NCBI GenBank assembly: GCA_963666465.1
Contig: OY762824.1
Location: 2,542,001-2,606,000 of the forward strand
DNA length: 64,000 nt
Direction of reading: 5' to 3'
Origin: VXYL01 sp963666465
GTDB lineage: Bacteria; Pseudomonadota; Gammaproteobacteria; Pseudomonadales; Azotimanducaceae
Below are positions 35,138 through 44,518 of this stretch, one piece after another. A model generated the notes under the pieces. That model worked only from the letters and a program-made list of their open reading frames with translations, was not told the DNA's origin and ran no database searches. The stretch's first letter is position 1, and each line of letters starts with the position of its first letter. The translations under genes and the position numbers were made by a program.

Positions 35138-35170
35138 GGCGCCGACCCTCCCGCTGCGCGTCGAGGCGCG

Positions 35171-36016
35171 TCAATTGCCAGGTCCCGCATCCTCCAATCC
35201 GTTGAGCACCGCCATCATCCGCTCCGGGTCGACCCGCACGCCCGCAAGACTGACGCTCCAATGCAAATGTGGCCCCGTGACACGCCCGGTGGCGCCCACC
35301 TGGCCGAGAACGTCGCCCCGGGCAACCGTCTGACCTTCCTCCACCGCGATCGCATACAGGTGGCAGTACATGGTGACCAAGCCGCCGCCGTGGTCCACCA
35401 GCACCGTGTTGCCGTTGAAGAAGTAGTCGCCGGTTGCGGCAACGATGCCGGCAGCGGGGGATTGGATGGGAGTGCCGGTGTCGGCGGTGATATCGAGGCC
35501 CGAGTGTGGGCTGCGTGGCTGGTCGTTCCAGAACCGGCGCAGGCCAAACGGACTCGAATGTCGTCCCTGCACCGGCTTCAGGAACGGCACCGGGCTCTCC
35601 GTCACGGGAGTTTGCAGCGCGTATGCGGCGCGCATGGTCGCGGTTTCGCGGTTGATCCTCTCAAGGTCCGCCGGATTCGGATCCACCATGCGGCGGTTGC
35701 TGGTGCGAAGCCGCTGCTCCGGATAGTCGCGATGCACCACCTCGTAGGCGAGCTTGGCCGTGTCGGTCGCGGTCTCCACCTCCAGCGTGCGTGGACCCGG
35801 AACGGCATCGAGGGCGGCGCCGACGATGGCGTGGCCCTGCAGCACCAGCACCTGCTTGCCGTCCACACGCGCCGCGACCGCGTCGATGGGAAGTGGCACG
35901 GCGGCGACGCTGCCGAGCTCCACCTCGATGGTGGCAGCGAGCGCCGGCGTGCAGGCGAGTGCCAGCAGCCAAAGGCAGCAGTTGCCTGCGAAGCACGGCA
36001 GCCGCAAACGCGTCAT
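35171..36016 (-). CDS. M23-family (LytM-type) metallopeptidase, exported
   Basis: A 281-residue cell-wall endopeptidase. Signal peptide: LWLLALACTPALA. The N-terminal half is a beta-rich domain; the catalytic domain from ~150 has SSPFGLRRFWN, SGLDITADTGTPIQSPAAGIV (the H-x(n)-D zinc motif: SPHSGLDI), VLVDHGGGLVTMYCHL and TGPHLHWSV (H-x-H). All zinc ligands are present, so it should cut peptidoglycan cross-links rather than act as an inactive activator. ATG at 36016 overlaps the xseA stop (ATGA), an arrangement common in gammaproteobacteria. Confidence 0.92.
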   Translation of the reverse strand: MTRLRLPCFAGNCCLWLLALACTPALAATIEVELGSVAAVPLPIDAVAARVDGKQVLVLQGHAIVGAALDAVPGPRTLEVETATDTAKLAYEVVHRDYPEQRLRTSNRRMVDPNPADLERINRETATMRAAYALQTPVTESPVPFLKPVQGRHSSPFGLRRFWNDQPRSPHSGLDITADTGTPIQSPAAGIVAATGDYFFNGNTVLVDHGGGLVTMYCHLYAIAVEEGQTVARGDVLGQVGATGRVTGPHLHWSVSLAGVRVDPERMMAVLNGLEDAGPGN

Positions 36017-37419
36017 TCCTCTTCCCCCTCGCGCGTGCCTTCTCGTTGCTCTGTACCGGTCACTGTCGCTTCGATGGCGCCGTCCGCGACATGCGCCCGG
36101 ATGTGTTCGCCCGCCATCACATGATCGACGCTGGGAACCGGCGTTCCCCACTTGCCTTCCCCCTTGGCAACGATGGCGTAGCCGCGACCGAGCGTCTGCA
36201 GAGGGCTGACGGCGTGCAGACCGCGAGCGGTGGACTCGGTGCGCGCCGTTGCATCCGCCAGCCGCCGCGCCACGGCGACGCGCAGGCGTCGCCCGAGTTG
36301 CAGCAACTGTGGCGAGAGACGTGCGATGCGTTGCGCTGGGCTTGCGCGGTGCAACAGTCGCGTCCGGTGTTCGAGCGCCGTGCTTGCCGTAGTCAGGCGT
36401 GCCGCCATTTCCCGTTGCAGACGCAGCGTCAGCTCGTCCGTGCGTTGCATCCACTGCTCCACCGCTCGGCCCGGATGCACCAGCCGCCGCGCCGTTGTCG
36501 CCAATGCCTGCTGGTGGCCTTGCAGGCGTGCGGTTGCCTGAAGACGCAGCGTTCGTTGCAGTCGGTCGATTCGACGACGGAGGTCGTCGCGGTCTGGCGT
36601 GGCGAGTTCTGCTGCTGCGGACGGTGTGGCGGCGCGCTGGTCGGCGGCGAAGTCGCAAAGCGTCACATCGGTCTCGTGACCGACCGCCGATACGACGGGG
36701 ATCGTCGCGTTGGCGACGCGTCGCACGACGACTTCGGTGTTGAATGCCCACAGATCCTCGAGCGAGCCACCGCCGCGGGTGAGGATGATCGCGTCTGGCC
36801 GACTGCGCATCCGTTCGGCACGGTCGAGCGCCGTGACGATCTGCCCCGGCGCTTCGTCGCCCTGTACCGCGACGTGGAACCAAGTCACCCGCAGGCACGG
36901 AAAGCGACGCCGCAGCACCGCCAGCACGTCGCGCGGCGCGGCCCCGGACGGCGACGAAATCAGCGCCAGGTGTCCTGGGAAGGCCGGCAGCGGCTGCTTG
37001 CGGTCGCCGTCGAACAGTCCTTCGGCATGGAGGTCCGCCCTGAGCCGTTCATAGGCAGCGCGCAGGGCACCTTCACCGGCCGGTTCCACATGCTCGACGA
37101 TGGCCTGGAATTCGCCACGAGCCTCGTACACCGACAGCCTTGCCCGCACGATCACCGTGATGCCGTTGCCGACCGGCGCGCGGACGAAGCGGTTGCGACT
37201 TGCGAACATCGCGCAGCGGATCTGTGCGTCTGCATCGCGCAGGCTGAAGTACCAGTGGCCCGAGCCGGGCCGGCTGAAGTTCGACACCTCTCCCTCGATC
37301 CACACCCGGCCCAGTTTCTCTTCGATCAAGAGCCGCGCCGCGCTGTTGACCTCGGACACGGTGCGAATGCGTCGCTCCGGCCGGGCGCGGGCAAGGAGGG
37401 ATTGCTGAGGGCGGTTCAT
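36013..37419 (-). CDS. xseA: Exodeoxyribonuclease VII large subunit
   Basis: A 468-residue subunit of the ATP-independent single-strand exonuclease. An N-terminal OB domain (TVSEVNSAARLLIEEKLGRVWIEGEVSNF) is followed by the catalytic domain with LALISSPSGAAPRDVLAVL, DAIILTRGGGSLEDLWAFN and PVVSAVGHETDVTLCDFAAD, then a long coiled coil (~300-420). ATG at 37419 was chosen at the family N-terminus; the upstream ORF runs into repeat A. The small subunit xseB is not nearby. Confidence 0.94.
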   Translation of the reverse strand: MNRPQQSLLARARPERRIRTVSEVNSAARLLIEEKLGRVWIEGEVSNFSRPGSGHWYFSLRDADAQIRCAMFASRNRFVRAPVGNGITVIVRARLSVYEARGEFQAIVEHVEPAGEGALRAAYERLRADLHAEGLFDGDRKQPLPAFPGHLALISSPSGAAPRDVLAVLRRRFPCLRVTWFHVAVQGDEAPGQIVTALDRAERMRSRPDAIILTRGGGSLEDLWAFNTEVVVRRVANATIPVVSAVGHETDVTLCDFAADQRAATPSAAAELATPDRDDLRRRIDRLQRTLRLQATARLQGHQQALATTARRLVHPGRAVEQWMQRTDELTLRLQREMAARLTTASTALEHRTRLLHRASPAQRIARLSPQLLQLGRRLRVAVARRLADATARTESTARGLHAVSPLQTLGRGYAIVAKGEGKWGTPVPSVDHVMAGEHIRAHVADGAIEATVTGTEQREGTREGEEE

Positions 37420-37855
37420 TGGCGGAGTGTAGTGGCTGGTGTCGCTGTTGGTCACTTTGTTATTTGTTATGGGGGCTTGAGGCAAGGGGTTCGGCGTGCC
37501 TGCCCCGGGGGCGGAGTGATGCCCTGGGCGTACGACAAAAAATGCCGACAGGGTGACAGGACGGCTTGGGCTGGGGCAAGAAGCGTTGCCGAAAGGCAAC
37601 GGCTTGTGGCGCCAGGGCACATCGCGACACGCGCAGGGAGAACGCGCCTAACGGCGCGCAGGAAGGACGGGACGCGCCCTTGCGGGCGCGGCGCCTGACG
37701 GCGCGGCGCGATGGAGGGCGGGACGCCCTCCCCCCCGGAGGACGTCCCAGACACTGCACAAGCCAAAGTGAGACACTGCCGATACACGATACACCCAAGG
37801 GTTTTACACCCCACCAGCACACGCCCATAATGCGCGGATTTGCTGGGGGTCGCGC
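37420..37855. repeat. Repeat cluster between divergent xseA and guaB
   Basis: In order: a 3'-truncated element A in reverse (37541-37615), a type C palindromic block (37636-37745, GGGACGCGCCCTTGCGGGCG), and one end of element B (37746-37779). Only ~75 bases remain before guaB (AT-richer, GATACACGATACACCC), which must hold its promoter. Confidence 0.8.
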
Positions 37856-39343
37856 ATGCTGAGGTTCGCCCACGAGTCCTTGACCTTCGACGACGTGCTC
37901 CTGCTCCCGGCCTATTCGCGGGTGCTTCCTTCCGAGGTCGATATCAGCACCCGACTGACCCGCGACATCCCCCTCAACGTTCCGCTCGTGTCTGCCGCCA
38001 TGGACACGGTCACCGAATCGCGCCTTGCCATTGCCCTCGCCCAGGAAGGGGGAATCGGCATCGTCCACAAGAACATGCCCCTCGAAACCCAGGCGCGGGA
38101 AGTGCGGGCGGTGAAGAAGTTCGAGTCGGGAGTGATCCGCGACCCCATCACCATCCGCCCCGACGCCACCGTGCGCGAGCTCATCGAACTAACCCACGAA
38201 CACCGCATTTCCGGCGTGCCGGTGGTGGCGGCACAGGGCAACGGCTCGGATTCCGGCGAACTGGTAGGCATCGTCACGGCCCGCGACATTCGCTTCGAGA
38301 CCCGCCTCGAGGCCCGGGTCGCGGACGTGATGACGCCCAAGGCGCGGCTCATAACCGCGGCCGAGGACGCGCCGCTCGACGACATCACCGGCCTCCTGCA
38401 CCGGCATCGCATCGAAAAGGTGCTGCTCGTGGACAGCGACTTTCGCCTGCGCGGCATGGTGACGGTGAAGGACATCACCAAGGCGCAAGCCTATCCGAAT
38501 GCCTGCAAGGATGGCCTGGGGCAGCTTCGCGTAGGCGCCAGCGTCGGTACCGGCGCAGACACCGACGAGCGCGTCGAGGCGCTGGTGGATGCGGGCGCCG
38601 ACGTGATCGTGGTGGACACAGCGCACGGCCATTCCGAACGCGTGCTGGACCGCATCCGCTGGATCAAGCAGAAGTATCCGCGCGTGCCGGTGATGGGCGG
38701 CAACATTGCCACCGCCGAGGGCGCACGGGCACTCATCGACGCCGGCGCCGACTCCATCAAGGTGGGCATTGGCCCCGCCAGCATCTGCACCACGCGGGTG
38801 GTCACCGGCGTGGGCGTGCCGCAAATCACCGCAGTCGCGGAGGCGGTGGGGCAAGCGGACGAGGAAGATATCCCGGTGATCGCGGACGGCGGCGTGCGCT
38901 TCTCCGGCGACATCGCCAAGGCCATCAGCGCCGGTGCATCGGCGGTGATGGTGGGATCGCTCCTCGCCGGCACCGAGGAAGCGCCGGGCGAGACGGAGCT
39001 CTATCAGGGCCGCACCTACAAGTCCTATCGCGGCATGGGGTCCCTCGGTGCAATGGATCAGGCGCACGGTTCGAGTGACCGCTACTTTCAGGAGCCGCAG
39101 AGCGAAGGCGGCAAGCTGGTGCCGGAAGGGATCGAGGGCCGGGTGCCGTATCGCGGCCCGGTCAGCCCCATCGTGCAGCAGCTCATGGGCGGCCTGCGCG
39201 CGGCGATGGGCTACACTGGCTGCGCCGACGTCGGCAAAATGCGTCGCGAAGGCGTCTTCACCCGCATCTCCTCGGCGAGCCTTGCCGAGAACCACGTCCA
39301 CGACGTGGCGATCACCAAGGAGCCCCCGAACTATCCGGGCTAG
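37856..39343 (+). CDS. guaB: Inosine-5'-monophosphate dehydrogenase
   Basis: A 495-residue enzyme oxidising IMP to XMP, the first committed step to GMP. The TIM barrel is interrupted by two CBS domains (~95-205). GGNIATAEGARALIDAGADSIKVGIGPASICTTR contains the catalytic Cys loop, and IADGGVRFSGDIAKA and YRGMGSLGAM the phosphate site and flap. Length is standard. The stop codon TAG at 39341-39343 is the TAG of the CTAG that bounds the next element A. guaA follows after a repeat-filled gap, so the usual guaBA operon is stretched. Confidence 0.96.
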   Translation: MLRFAHESLTFDDVLLLPAYSRVLPSEVDISTRLTRDIPLNVPLVSAAMDTVTESRLAIALAQEGGIGIVHKNMPLETQAREVRAVKKFESGVIRDPITIRPDATVRELIELTHEHRISGVPVVAAQGNGSDSGELVGIVTARDIRFETRLEARVADVMTPKARLITAAEDAPLDDITGLLHRHRIEKVLLVDSDFRLRGMVTVKDITKAQAYPNACKDGLGQLRVGASVGTGADTDERVEALVDAGADVIVVDTAHGHSERVLDRIRWIKQKYPRVPVMGGNIATAEGARALIDAGADSIKVGIGPASICTTRVVTGVGVPQITAVAEAVGQADEEDIPVIADGGVRFSGDIAKAISAGASAVMVGSLLAGTEEAPGETELYQGRTYKSYRGMGSLGAMDQAHGSSDRYFQEPQSEGGKLVPEGIEGRVPYRGPVSPIVQQLMGGLRAAMGYTGCADVGKMRREGVFTRISSASLAENHVHDVAITKEPPNYPG

Positions 39344-39666
39344 CAGCCTGTCGGACTTCGGACGGCGCAAGCTGGCCGAATGCCGACAGGGTGACAGGGC
39401 GGATTGGGCTGGGGCAGGAGCGTTGCCGAAAGGCAACGGTTCTTGTGGCGCTAGGGAAGGCTCTGATCCAGCCTTCGCGGAGCATGCCATGCACCCCTCC
39501 GGAGGGAGGGTATCCCGCCGTCCACAGGCGCGTCCAAGCGAGGCTGACATAGCTGCTCAATAGATGATGCACACCCCCCCATCCCCGTCGCGGCAATCCT
39601 GCTGCCCTCCATTGCGTTCCTGTCGGTGCGATGGAGGGCAGGATGCCTCCCCTGCGGGGGAATAGC
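39340..39666. repeat. Element A (reverse) plus type C repeat between guaB and guaA
   Basis: Element A runs from CTAG 39340-39343 to CTAG 39451-39454 (111 bases apart). Bases 39480-39660 hold type C material (GGAGGGAGGGTATCCCGCC, GATGGAGGGCAGGATGCC). Neither part has coding features. It separates the two gua genes by 323 bases. Confidence 0.85.
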
Positions 39667-41244
39667 GTGCCCACGGCAAGCGCTGCATTGGACGCGCCCG
39701 ACGGGGCAGGCGTTCTGGTCCTCGACTTTGGCTCTCAATACACGCAACTGATCGCCCGCCGGGTGCGCGAGTGTGGCGTCTATTGCGAGATCCACCCGTT
39801 CGATGCCGATGCGGGCTCGCTGCAGGCGTTGGCCCCCAAAGCCGTAATCCTCTCCGGTGGCCCGGAGTCCATCACGGTCGGCGCAACGCCCCGCGTGCCC
39901 GATGCCGTGCTCAGGAGCGGCATGCCGGTGCTCGGCATCTGTTACGGAATGCAGGCCATGGCGGCACAGCAGGGCGGCGCGGTGGCGCCCTCCATGCAGC
40001 GCGAGTTTGGCCATGCGCGAGTGCGCATCCGCGAGGACATTGACCTGTTTGACCGGCTCGACTCCGAGCTCGACGTGTGGATGAGCCACGGTGATCGGGT
40101 CACCGCCGTGCCGCCCGGATTCGTGGTTGCCGCCACCACCGACAACGCGCCAATTGCGGCGATGGCGGATGTGAAGCGCCGCTGGTATGGCCTGCAGTTC
40201 CATCCGGAAGTGACCCACACCCAGGCAGGCGACGACATTCTGCGTCGCTTTGTGCTGGACATCGCCGGCTGCGAGGCGACATGGACACCTTCGAGCATCG
40301 TCGAACGGGCGGTGGACGCCGTGCGGCGTCAGGTGGGCGATGGGAAAGTGCTGCTGGGGCTGTCCGGCGGTGTGGACTCGAGCGTCGTCGCTGCGCTGCT
40401 GTCCCGCGCCATCGGCGACCGCCTCACTTGCGTCTTTGTGGACAACGGCCTCCTGCGCAAGGACGAGGTGCGCGAAGTGCGAGCCGCGTTCGAGCCCTCC
40501 AACGCCCTTTCGTTGAACCTCGCGACGGTGGACGCCGCCGACGAGTTTCTCGATGCGCTGGTGGGCATCGACGACCCCGAACAGAAACGTCGCGTCATCG
40601 GCCGCACCTTCGTCGAGGTGTTCGAGCGCGAGGCGCAGCGGATCGAAGGCGCGAAATGGCTGGCCCAGGGCACGATCTACCCGGACGTGATCGAGTCCGC
40701 CGCCGCCTGCACCGGCAAGGCGCATGTCATCAAGTCGCATCACAACGTCGGCGGCTTGCCGGAGCGGATGAAACTGGGGCTGGTGGAGCCGCTGCGAGAC
40801 CTCTTCAAGGACGAGGTGCGCAAGGTGGGGCTGGCGCTCGGGCTGCCGGAGAGGCTTGTGTTCCGGCATCCGTTCCCCGGCCCGGGCCTAGGCGTGCGGG
40901 TGCTGGGCGAAGTGCGTCGCGAATACCTCAGCGTGTTGCGCGAAGCCGACGCCATCTTCATCGAAGAGCTGCGCCGCACCGGCTGGTACGACCGCGTGGC
41001 TCAAGCGTTCGCGGTCTATCTGCCGGTGAAGTCGGTGGGCGTGGCGGGCGATGCCCGCCGCCACGAACACGTCATCGCCCTGCGCGCCGTGGTGACCACC
41101 GACTTCATGACCGCCAACTGGGCCGAACTGCCCCACGAGCTGATCGCCACTGTCAGCAACCGCATCGTCAACGAACTGCCCGGCGTGTCTCGCGTCGTCT
41201 ATGACGTGACCGGCAAGCCGCCCGGCACGATTGAGTGGGAGTAG
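39667..41244 (+). CDS. guaA: GMP synthase (glutamine-hydrolysing)
   Basis: A 525-residue enzyme aminating XMP to GMP. The class I glutaminase domain has GICYGMQAMAAQ (nucleophilic Cys) and LQFHPEVTHT (His, Glu). The ATP-pyrophosphatase has GLSGGVDSSVVAALL, and the C-terminal dimer domain has FPGPGLGVRVLGE and ends PPGTIEWE. A GTG start at 39667 gives exactly the Escherichia length; an in-frame ATG at 39631 lies inside type C repeat and would add 12 residues. Which is used is unclear. Confidence 0.95.
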   Translation: MPTASAALDAPDGAGVLVLDFGSQYTQLIARRVRECGVYCEIHPFDADAGSLQALAPKAVILSGGPESITVGATPRVPDAVLRSGMPVLGICYGMQAMAAQQGGAVAPSMQREFGHARVRIREDIDLFDRLDSELDVWMSHGDRVTAVPPGFVVAATTDNAPIAAMADVKRRWYGLQFHPEVTHTQAGDDILRRFVLDIAGCEATWTPSSIVERAVDAVRRQVGDGKVLLGLSGGVDSSVVAALLSRAIGDRLTCVFVDNGLLRKDEVREVRAAFEPSNALSLNLATVDAADEFLDALVGIDDPEQKRRVIGRTFVEVFEREAQRIEGAKWLAQGTIYPDVIESAAACTGKAHVIKSHHNVGGLPERMKLGLVEPLRDLFKDEVRKVGLALGLPERLVFRHPFPGPGLGVRVLGEVRREYLSVLREADAIFIEELRRTGWYDRVAQAFAVYLPVKSVGVAGDARRHEHVIALRAVVTTDFMTANWAELPHELIATVSNRIVNELPGVSRVVYDVTGKPPGTIEWE

Positions 41245-41256
41245 CGACCCCCCCCA

Positions 41257-42081
41257 TCAATGCTGCCGAAGTCGCACCGCCAGGACGTCACAGGTCGCAC
41301 CATGCAGGATGGCGTTGGCGGTGGAGCCGGCGAGCAGTTGCAGGCCGTGCTTGCCGTGGGTACCGACCACCACGAGGTCGGTGTTGATGTCGGCCGCCAG
41401 CGTGTGAATCTCGGTAACGGGATTGCCGGACAGCGCGTAGATCGCGTCCTCGTCCACCCCGAAGGCGTCGGCAAGATGGGCGAGCCTCTGCGCCGTCGGT
41501 TCGCCGATGGCGTCGTGGGTGACGGTACACAGCGTCACATCGGCGCCACAGTGGGCGGCCACGCGACCGCCATGTTCGAGCACCTCGAACGACTCGTCCG
41601 AGAGGTCCACGGCAACCAGGATGCGCTCGTAGTTGCCGGGTTCCGGGCCGCGGCCGCCGAGGTGAACGGCCAGTACGTCGCAGGGCGTGCCGTGCAGCAC
41701 AGAGTTCGAGGTGGAGCCGAACATCGCGCGCGCTCCGGTGCGGCCGTGCGATCCGACCACCACCAGGTCGGCGCGGTTCTTGGCGTAGTCGTGCAGGGCG
41801 TGGGCCGGGCGGCCATCGAGAATCTGCTGCCGTGCCACACCCCGCGGCGTGCAGATCCGATCGAGGAAGCCAAGCGCCTGCTGGCGGATGGCGTCGTCGA
41901 GTTCCTCGGAGTTCTGGAACGAGCCCACCGGATACTCGAAGTGTTGGTGGTGAAGCTGGGTGCAGGCGTGGACCGCCTCGATGCGCGCCGGCGCGGTCAG
42001 CTCGCACGCACGCCCAAGCACGAGCGCCGCGTTGTCCTGATGCATGTCCAAGCCAACCACCACTTGCTCGAATGCACTCAT
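41257..42081 (-). CDS. Tandem universal stress protein
   Basis: A 274-residue protein with two Usp domains (~1-140 and ~147-274). Each ends with an ATP-binding loop: VVVGSHGRTGARAMFGSTSN and VVVGTHGKHGLQLLAGSTAN, both followed by a strand ending in CDVLAV. Tandem Usp proteins of the UspE type act in stress survival; the trigger is unknown. ATG at 42081 follows AAGGAGAGCAGCG. It converges on guaA with a 12-base gap. Confidence 0.92.
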   Translation of the reverse strand: MSAFEQVVVGLDMHQDNAALVLGRACELTAPARIEAVHACTQLHHQHFEYPVGSFQNSEELDDAIRQQALGFLDRICTPRGVARQQILDGRPAHALHDYAKNRADLVVVGSHGRTGARAMFGSTSNSVLHGTPCDVLAVHLGGRGPEPGNYERILVAVDLSDESFEVLEHGGRVAAHCGADVTLCTVTHDAIGEPTAQRLAHLADAFGVDEDAIYALSGNPVTEIHTLAADINTDLVVVGTHGKHGLQLLAGSTANAILHGATCDVLAVRLRQH

Positions 42082-42405
42082 CGCTGCTCTCCTTGTGGAC
42101 CCCGGCATCGTCGCCGACAAGGCGAACGTAACGCCCAAAGCGCCCACCCGGAAAGATCGAAAAGCGATAAGCAGGCGCTCCTTTAGAACCGAGAGCTATT
42201 GCGCGTTGCGGCGGTGGGGAGCGAGACCCCGGCGAGACAGCCTCCCTTCGGGGAGGTATGCGGACACCCTCCCTTCCCGGAAGCGTGCTCCCTTCCCATC
42301 ACTCCTCCCTTGGAGAGGTCGATGTGCTTCGGCGCGGAGGCGTGCGCGGCTTCCTCGAAGGACGCAGGCCATGCGGCCGTGCCGATACGCTTGCGGCGCT
42401 TCCCT
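42082..42405. other. Gap with repeat fragments
   Basis: No gene supported. Contains inverted CCTCCCTTCGGGGAGG (42240-42256) and type D-like stretches (CTTCCCATCACTCCTCCC, as at 33350). The Usp promoter should lie at the left end. Confidence 0.55.
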
Positions 42406-43785
42406 TCAGGGGGCGGACGGATCCTTGAGTACCGCATCGAGAATGCGGTCTGGGTCATTCCAGCCCTCCGCATCCTGCACGGCGCGACAGCGACGCAGAA
42501 CGTCGCTGAAGTTTGGGCCCGGCTTGAGGCCTCGGGCGATCAGGTGGCGACCGAGTACGGCGTTGGGGGGCGAGCGGTCGGCGACGGCCAGGGCGCGGGC
42601 GCGGGCCAGGAAACGATCCCCTTCGGCAAATGACCGCGCCAGTGCTTCCTTCGTGGTGCGTCCGAAGTGGTCGGCGCGGGCGGTGCGCGCCAAGAGCTCC
42701 ATCGTGACGCCGTGGGTGGCGAGTCGCCGCGCGAGGCGGCGATAGGCTCGATCGCCGGCGCCCTGCGCCACGAATTGCGCCGGCGCCAGGTGGTGCCGCA
42801 CCAGCGCACAGACGCGCTTGACCAGAGCGTGCGAAGTGCGGAGGTTGTCGAGGAAGGTGCGGGTTGGCGCCACGCCTGCCTCGGAGTGGCCGGGCGAGCG
42901 AACTGTCCCGTCGTCGCGAACAACGGTGGCGTGGGCCTTGCCGAAGTCATGGCACAAGGCGCCAAACATGAGCGCGGTGTCGTCGTCGTGTTCGCCTGTG
43001 CGGAGCTTTGCCGCCTCGTCCACCACCATCAAGGTATGGGTCCAGACGTCACCCTCCGGATGCCAACGTGGATCCTGCGGCACGCCCGCCAAGGCAGCGA
43101 GTTCCGGAAAATGGCGCACGAGCGCCGATCGATGCAGGAAGGCGAGGCCCTGGGACGGACGCACTCCGCGCAAGAGCAGCTTGTGGAACTCTTCCCGCTT
43201 CCGTTCAGCCGAAATCTCCGTGAGGTCCAGTTCGCCGCACAGCCGCACCAGCTCCTTGTCCGGCGCCATGTCCAAGCGGGCGCAAAACTGCGCTACGCGC
43301 AGCCCGCGCAGCGGATCTTCGGAGAATGTGTCGGCGTCGGTTGCCCGCAGAACGCGACGTTGGAGGTCGCGTCGGCCACCATGTGGATCGAGGATCGCGC
43401 CCCCAGGCAGTTCCATGCCCATGCTGTTGATGGTGAGGTCGCGTCTTCGGGCGGCCTCGGCGAAATCCAGGTGCGGATCGACCTGCACATCGAATCCGCG
43501 GTGGCCGGGGCCACGCTTGCTGTCCCGGCGCGGCAGCGAGAATTCGGCATGAACGCCCCTGCCGTCGAGCCGCAGCACGCCGAACGCCCGCCCAACACGG
43601 CGCACGCGCCCGAACCGCGCAAGCACCGCTTCCAGGTTTTCGAGCGCGAGTCCGAAGACCTCGATGTCCATATCCTTGGCATCGATGCCGAGGCACAGGT
43701 CGCGCACGAATCCGCCCACGGCAATGGGGCGCCCGCCCGCCGCCGCGATGGCTTCGGCAATGGCCTTGATGCGGGAGTCCAGCAT
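42406..43785 (-). CDS. tRNA nucleotidyltransferase / poly(A) polymerase family protein with HD domain
   Basis: A 459-residue class II nucleotidyltransferase. Head domain: AVGGFVRDLCLGIDAKDMDIEVFGL (GG plus the D-x-D metal pair) and RRRDLTINSMGMEL. Neck: DPLRGLRVAQFCARL. An HD phosphohydrolase domain follows (GALCHDFGKAHATV) with HTLMVVDEA. This layout fits a CCA-adding enzyme with phosphatase domain; a poly(A) polymerase is the alternative. ATG at 43785 lacks a strong ribosome site. It faces tadA divergently with a 37-base gap. Confidence 0.88.
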   Translation of the reverse strand: MLDSRIKAIAEAIAAAGGRPIAVGGFVRDLCLGIDAKDMDIEVFGLALENLEAVLARFGRVRRVGRAFGVLRLDGRGVHAEFSLPRRDSKRGPGHRGFDVQVDPHLDFAEAARRRDLTINSMGMELPGGAILDPHGGRRDLQRRVLRATDADTFSEDPLRGLRVAQFCARLDMAPDKELVRLCGELDLTEISAERKREEFHKLLLRGVRPSQGLAFLHRSALVRHFPELAALAGVPQDPRWHPEGDVWTHTLMVVDEAAKLRTGEHDDDTALMFGALCHDFGKAHATVVRDDGTVRSPGHSEAGVAPTRTFLDNLRTSHALVKRVCALVRHHLAPAQFVAQGAGDRAYRRLARRLATHGVTMELLARTARADHFGRTTKEALARSFAEGDRFLARARALAVADRSPPNAVLGRHLIARGLKPGPNFSDVLRRCRAVQDAEGWNDPDRILDAVLKDPSAP

Positions 43786-43822
43786 CAGGGGATCATACGG
43801 CCAGGAGAACTCAGGCAGGGTG

Positions 43823-44317
43823 ATGGATGTGAACGCGCGAACCGACCATGAACGCTGGATGCAGGTGGCACTCGCCGAGGCTCGGCTGGCTGCCGCGGCG
43901 GGGGAGGTGCCGGTTGGGGCGGTGGTGGTGACCGACGGTCGGGAGGTTGGGCGCGGGCACAATCGGCCGGTGTCGGCGCATGATCCCACCTCCCATGCGG
44001 AGATCGAGGCCTTGCGCGACGCAGCGGGACAGATGGGCAACTACCGCCTGCCCGGCGCGACGCTGTATGTCACGGTGGAGCCTTGCACCATGTGTGCAGG
44101 GGCGCTGGTCCACGCCCGCGCCGAGCGGCTGGTGTTCGGGGCTCGCGAACCCAAGGCAGGCGCCGTGCGAAGCGCCGCGAGGGTGCTCGATGGCGAGCAC
44201 CTCAATCACCGCGTGGAGGTGGTGGAAGGGGTGCTGGCGGAGGAGTGCGGCAAGTTGATCCGCGAGTTCTTTGTCCGCCGTCGGAATGGGATGGGGCGGG
44301 CTGACGGCAGTGCATAG
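43823..44317 (+). CDS. tadA: tRNA-specific adenosine deaminase
   Basis: A 164-residue zinc deaminase converting A34 to inosine in tRNA-Arg(ACG). SHAEIEALRDA holds the zinc His and catalytic Glu, and VEPCTMCAGALVHA the two zinc Cys. NYRLPGATLYVT and the C-terminal helix are typical. Length matches TadA. It precedes purL by ~200 bases, an order seen in other gammaproteobacteria. Confidence 0.94.
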   Translation: MDVNARTDHERWMQVALAEARLAAAAGEVPVGAVVVTDGREVGRGHNRPVSAHDPTSHAEIEALRDAAGQMGNYRLPGATLYVTVEPCTMCAGALVHARAERLVFGAREPKAGAVRSAARVLDGEHLNHRVEVVEGVLAEECGKLIREFFVRRRNGMGRADGSA

Positions 44318-44381
44318 CGCGTGCATGGCGCGAGTGCAGCGCATGAGCCACGGCGGACCCCCAACGAGGCGACGGTCGAGC

Positions 44382-44405
44382 AGGGGCGACCCATGCGTCG
44401 CCCCT
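44382..44405. repeat. Palindrome AGGGGCGAC / GTCGCCCCT
   Basis: A 9-bp stem with a CCATGC loop in the tadA-purL gap; a related half (CGTGCGTCGCCCCT) lies at 20772. It could be a REP-like element; the T-tract expected of a terminator is absent. Confidence 0.6.
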
Positions 44406-44518
44406 GCGGACGAGTCCACCTCAGTTTCCCTGGAAACGGTGGGTGGCCGGTTAGCGTTGGGGGGGGCGAGGGCGGGGCGAGGGTGCGCGCCAACCCGCTC
44501 CGAGCCGTGGGAACTACA

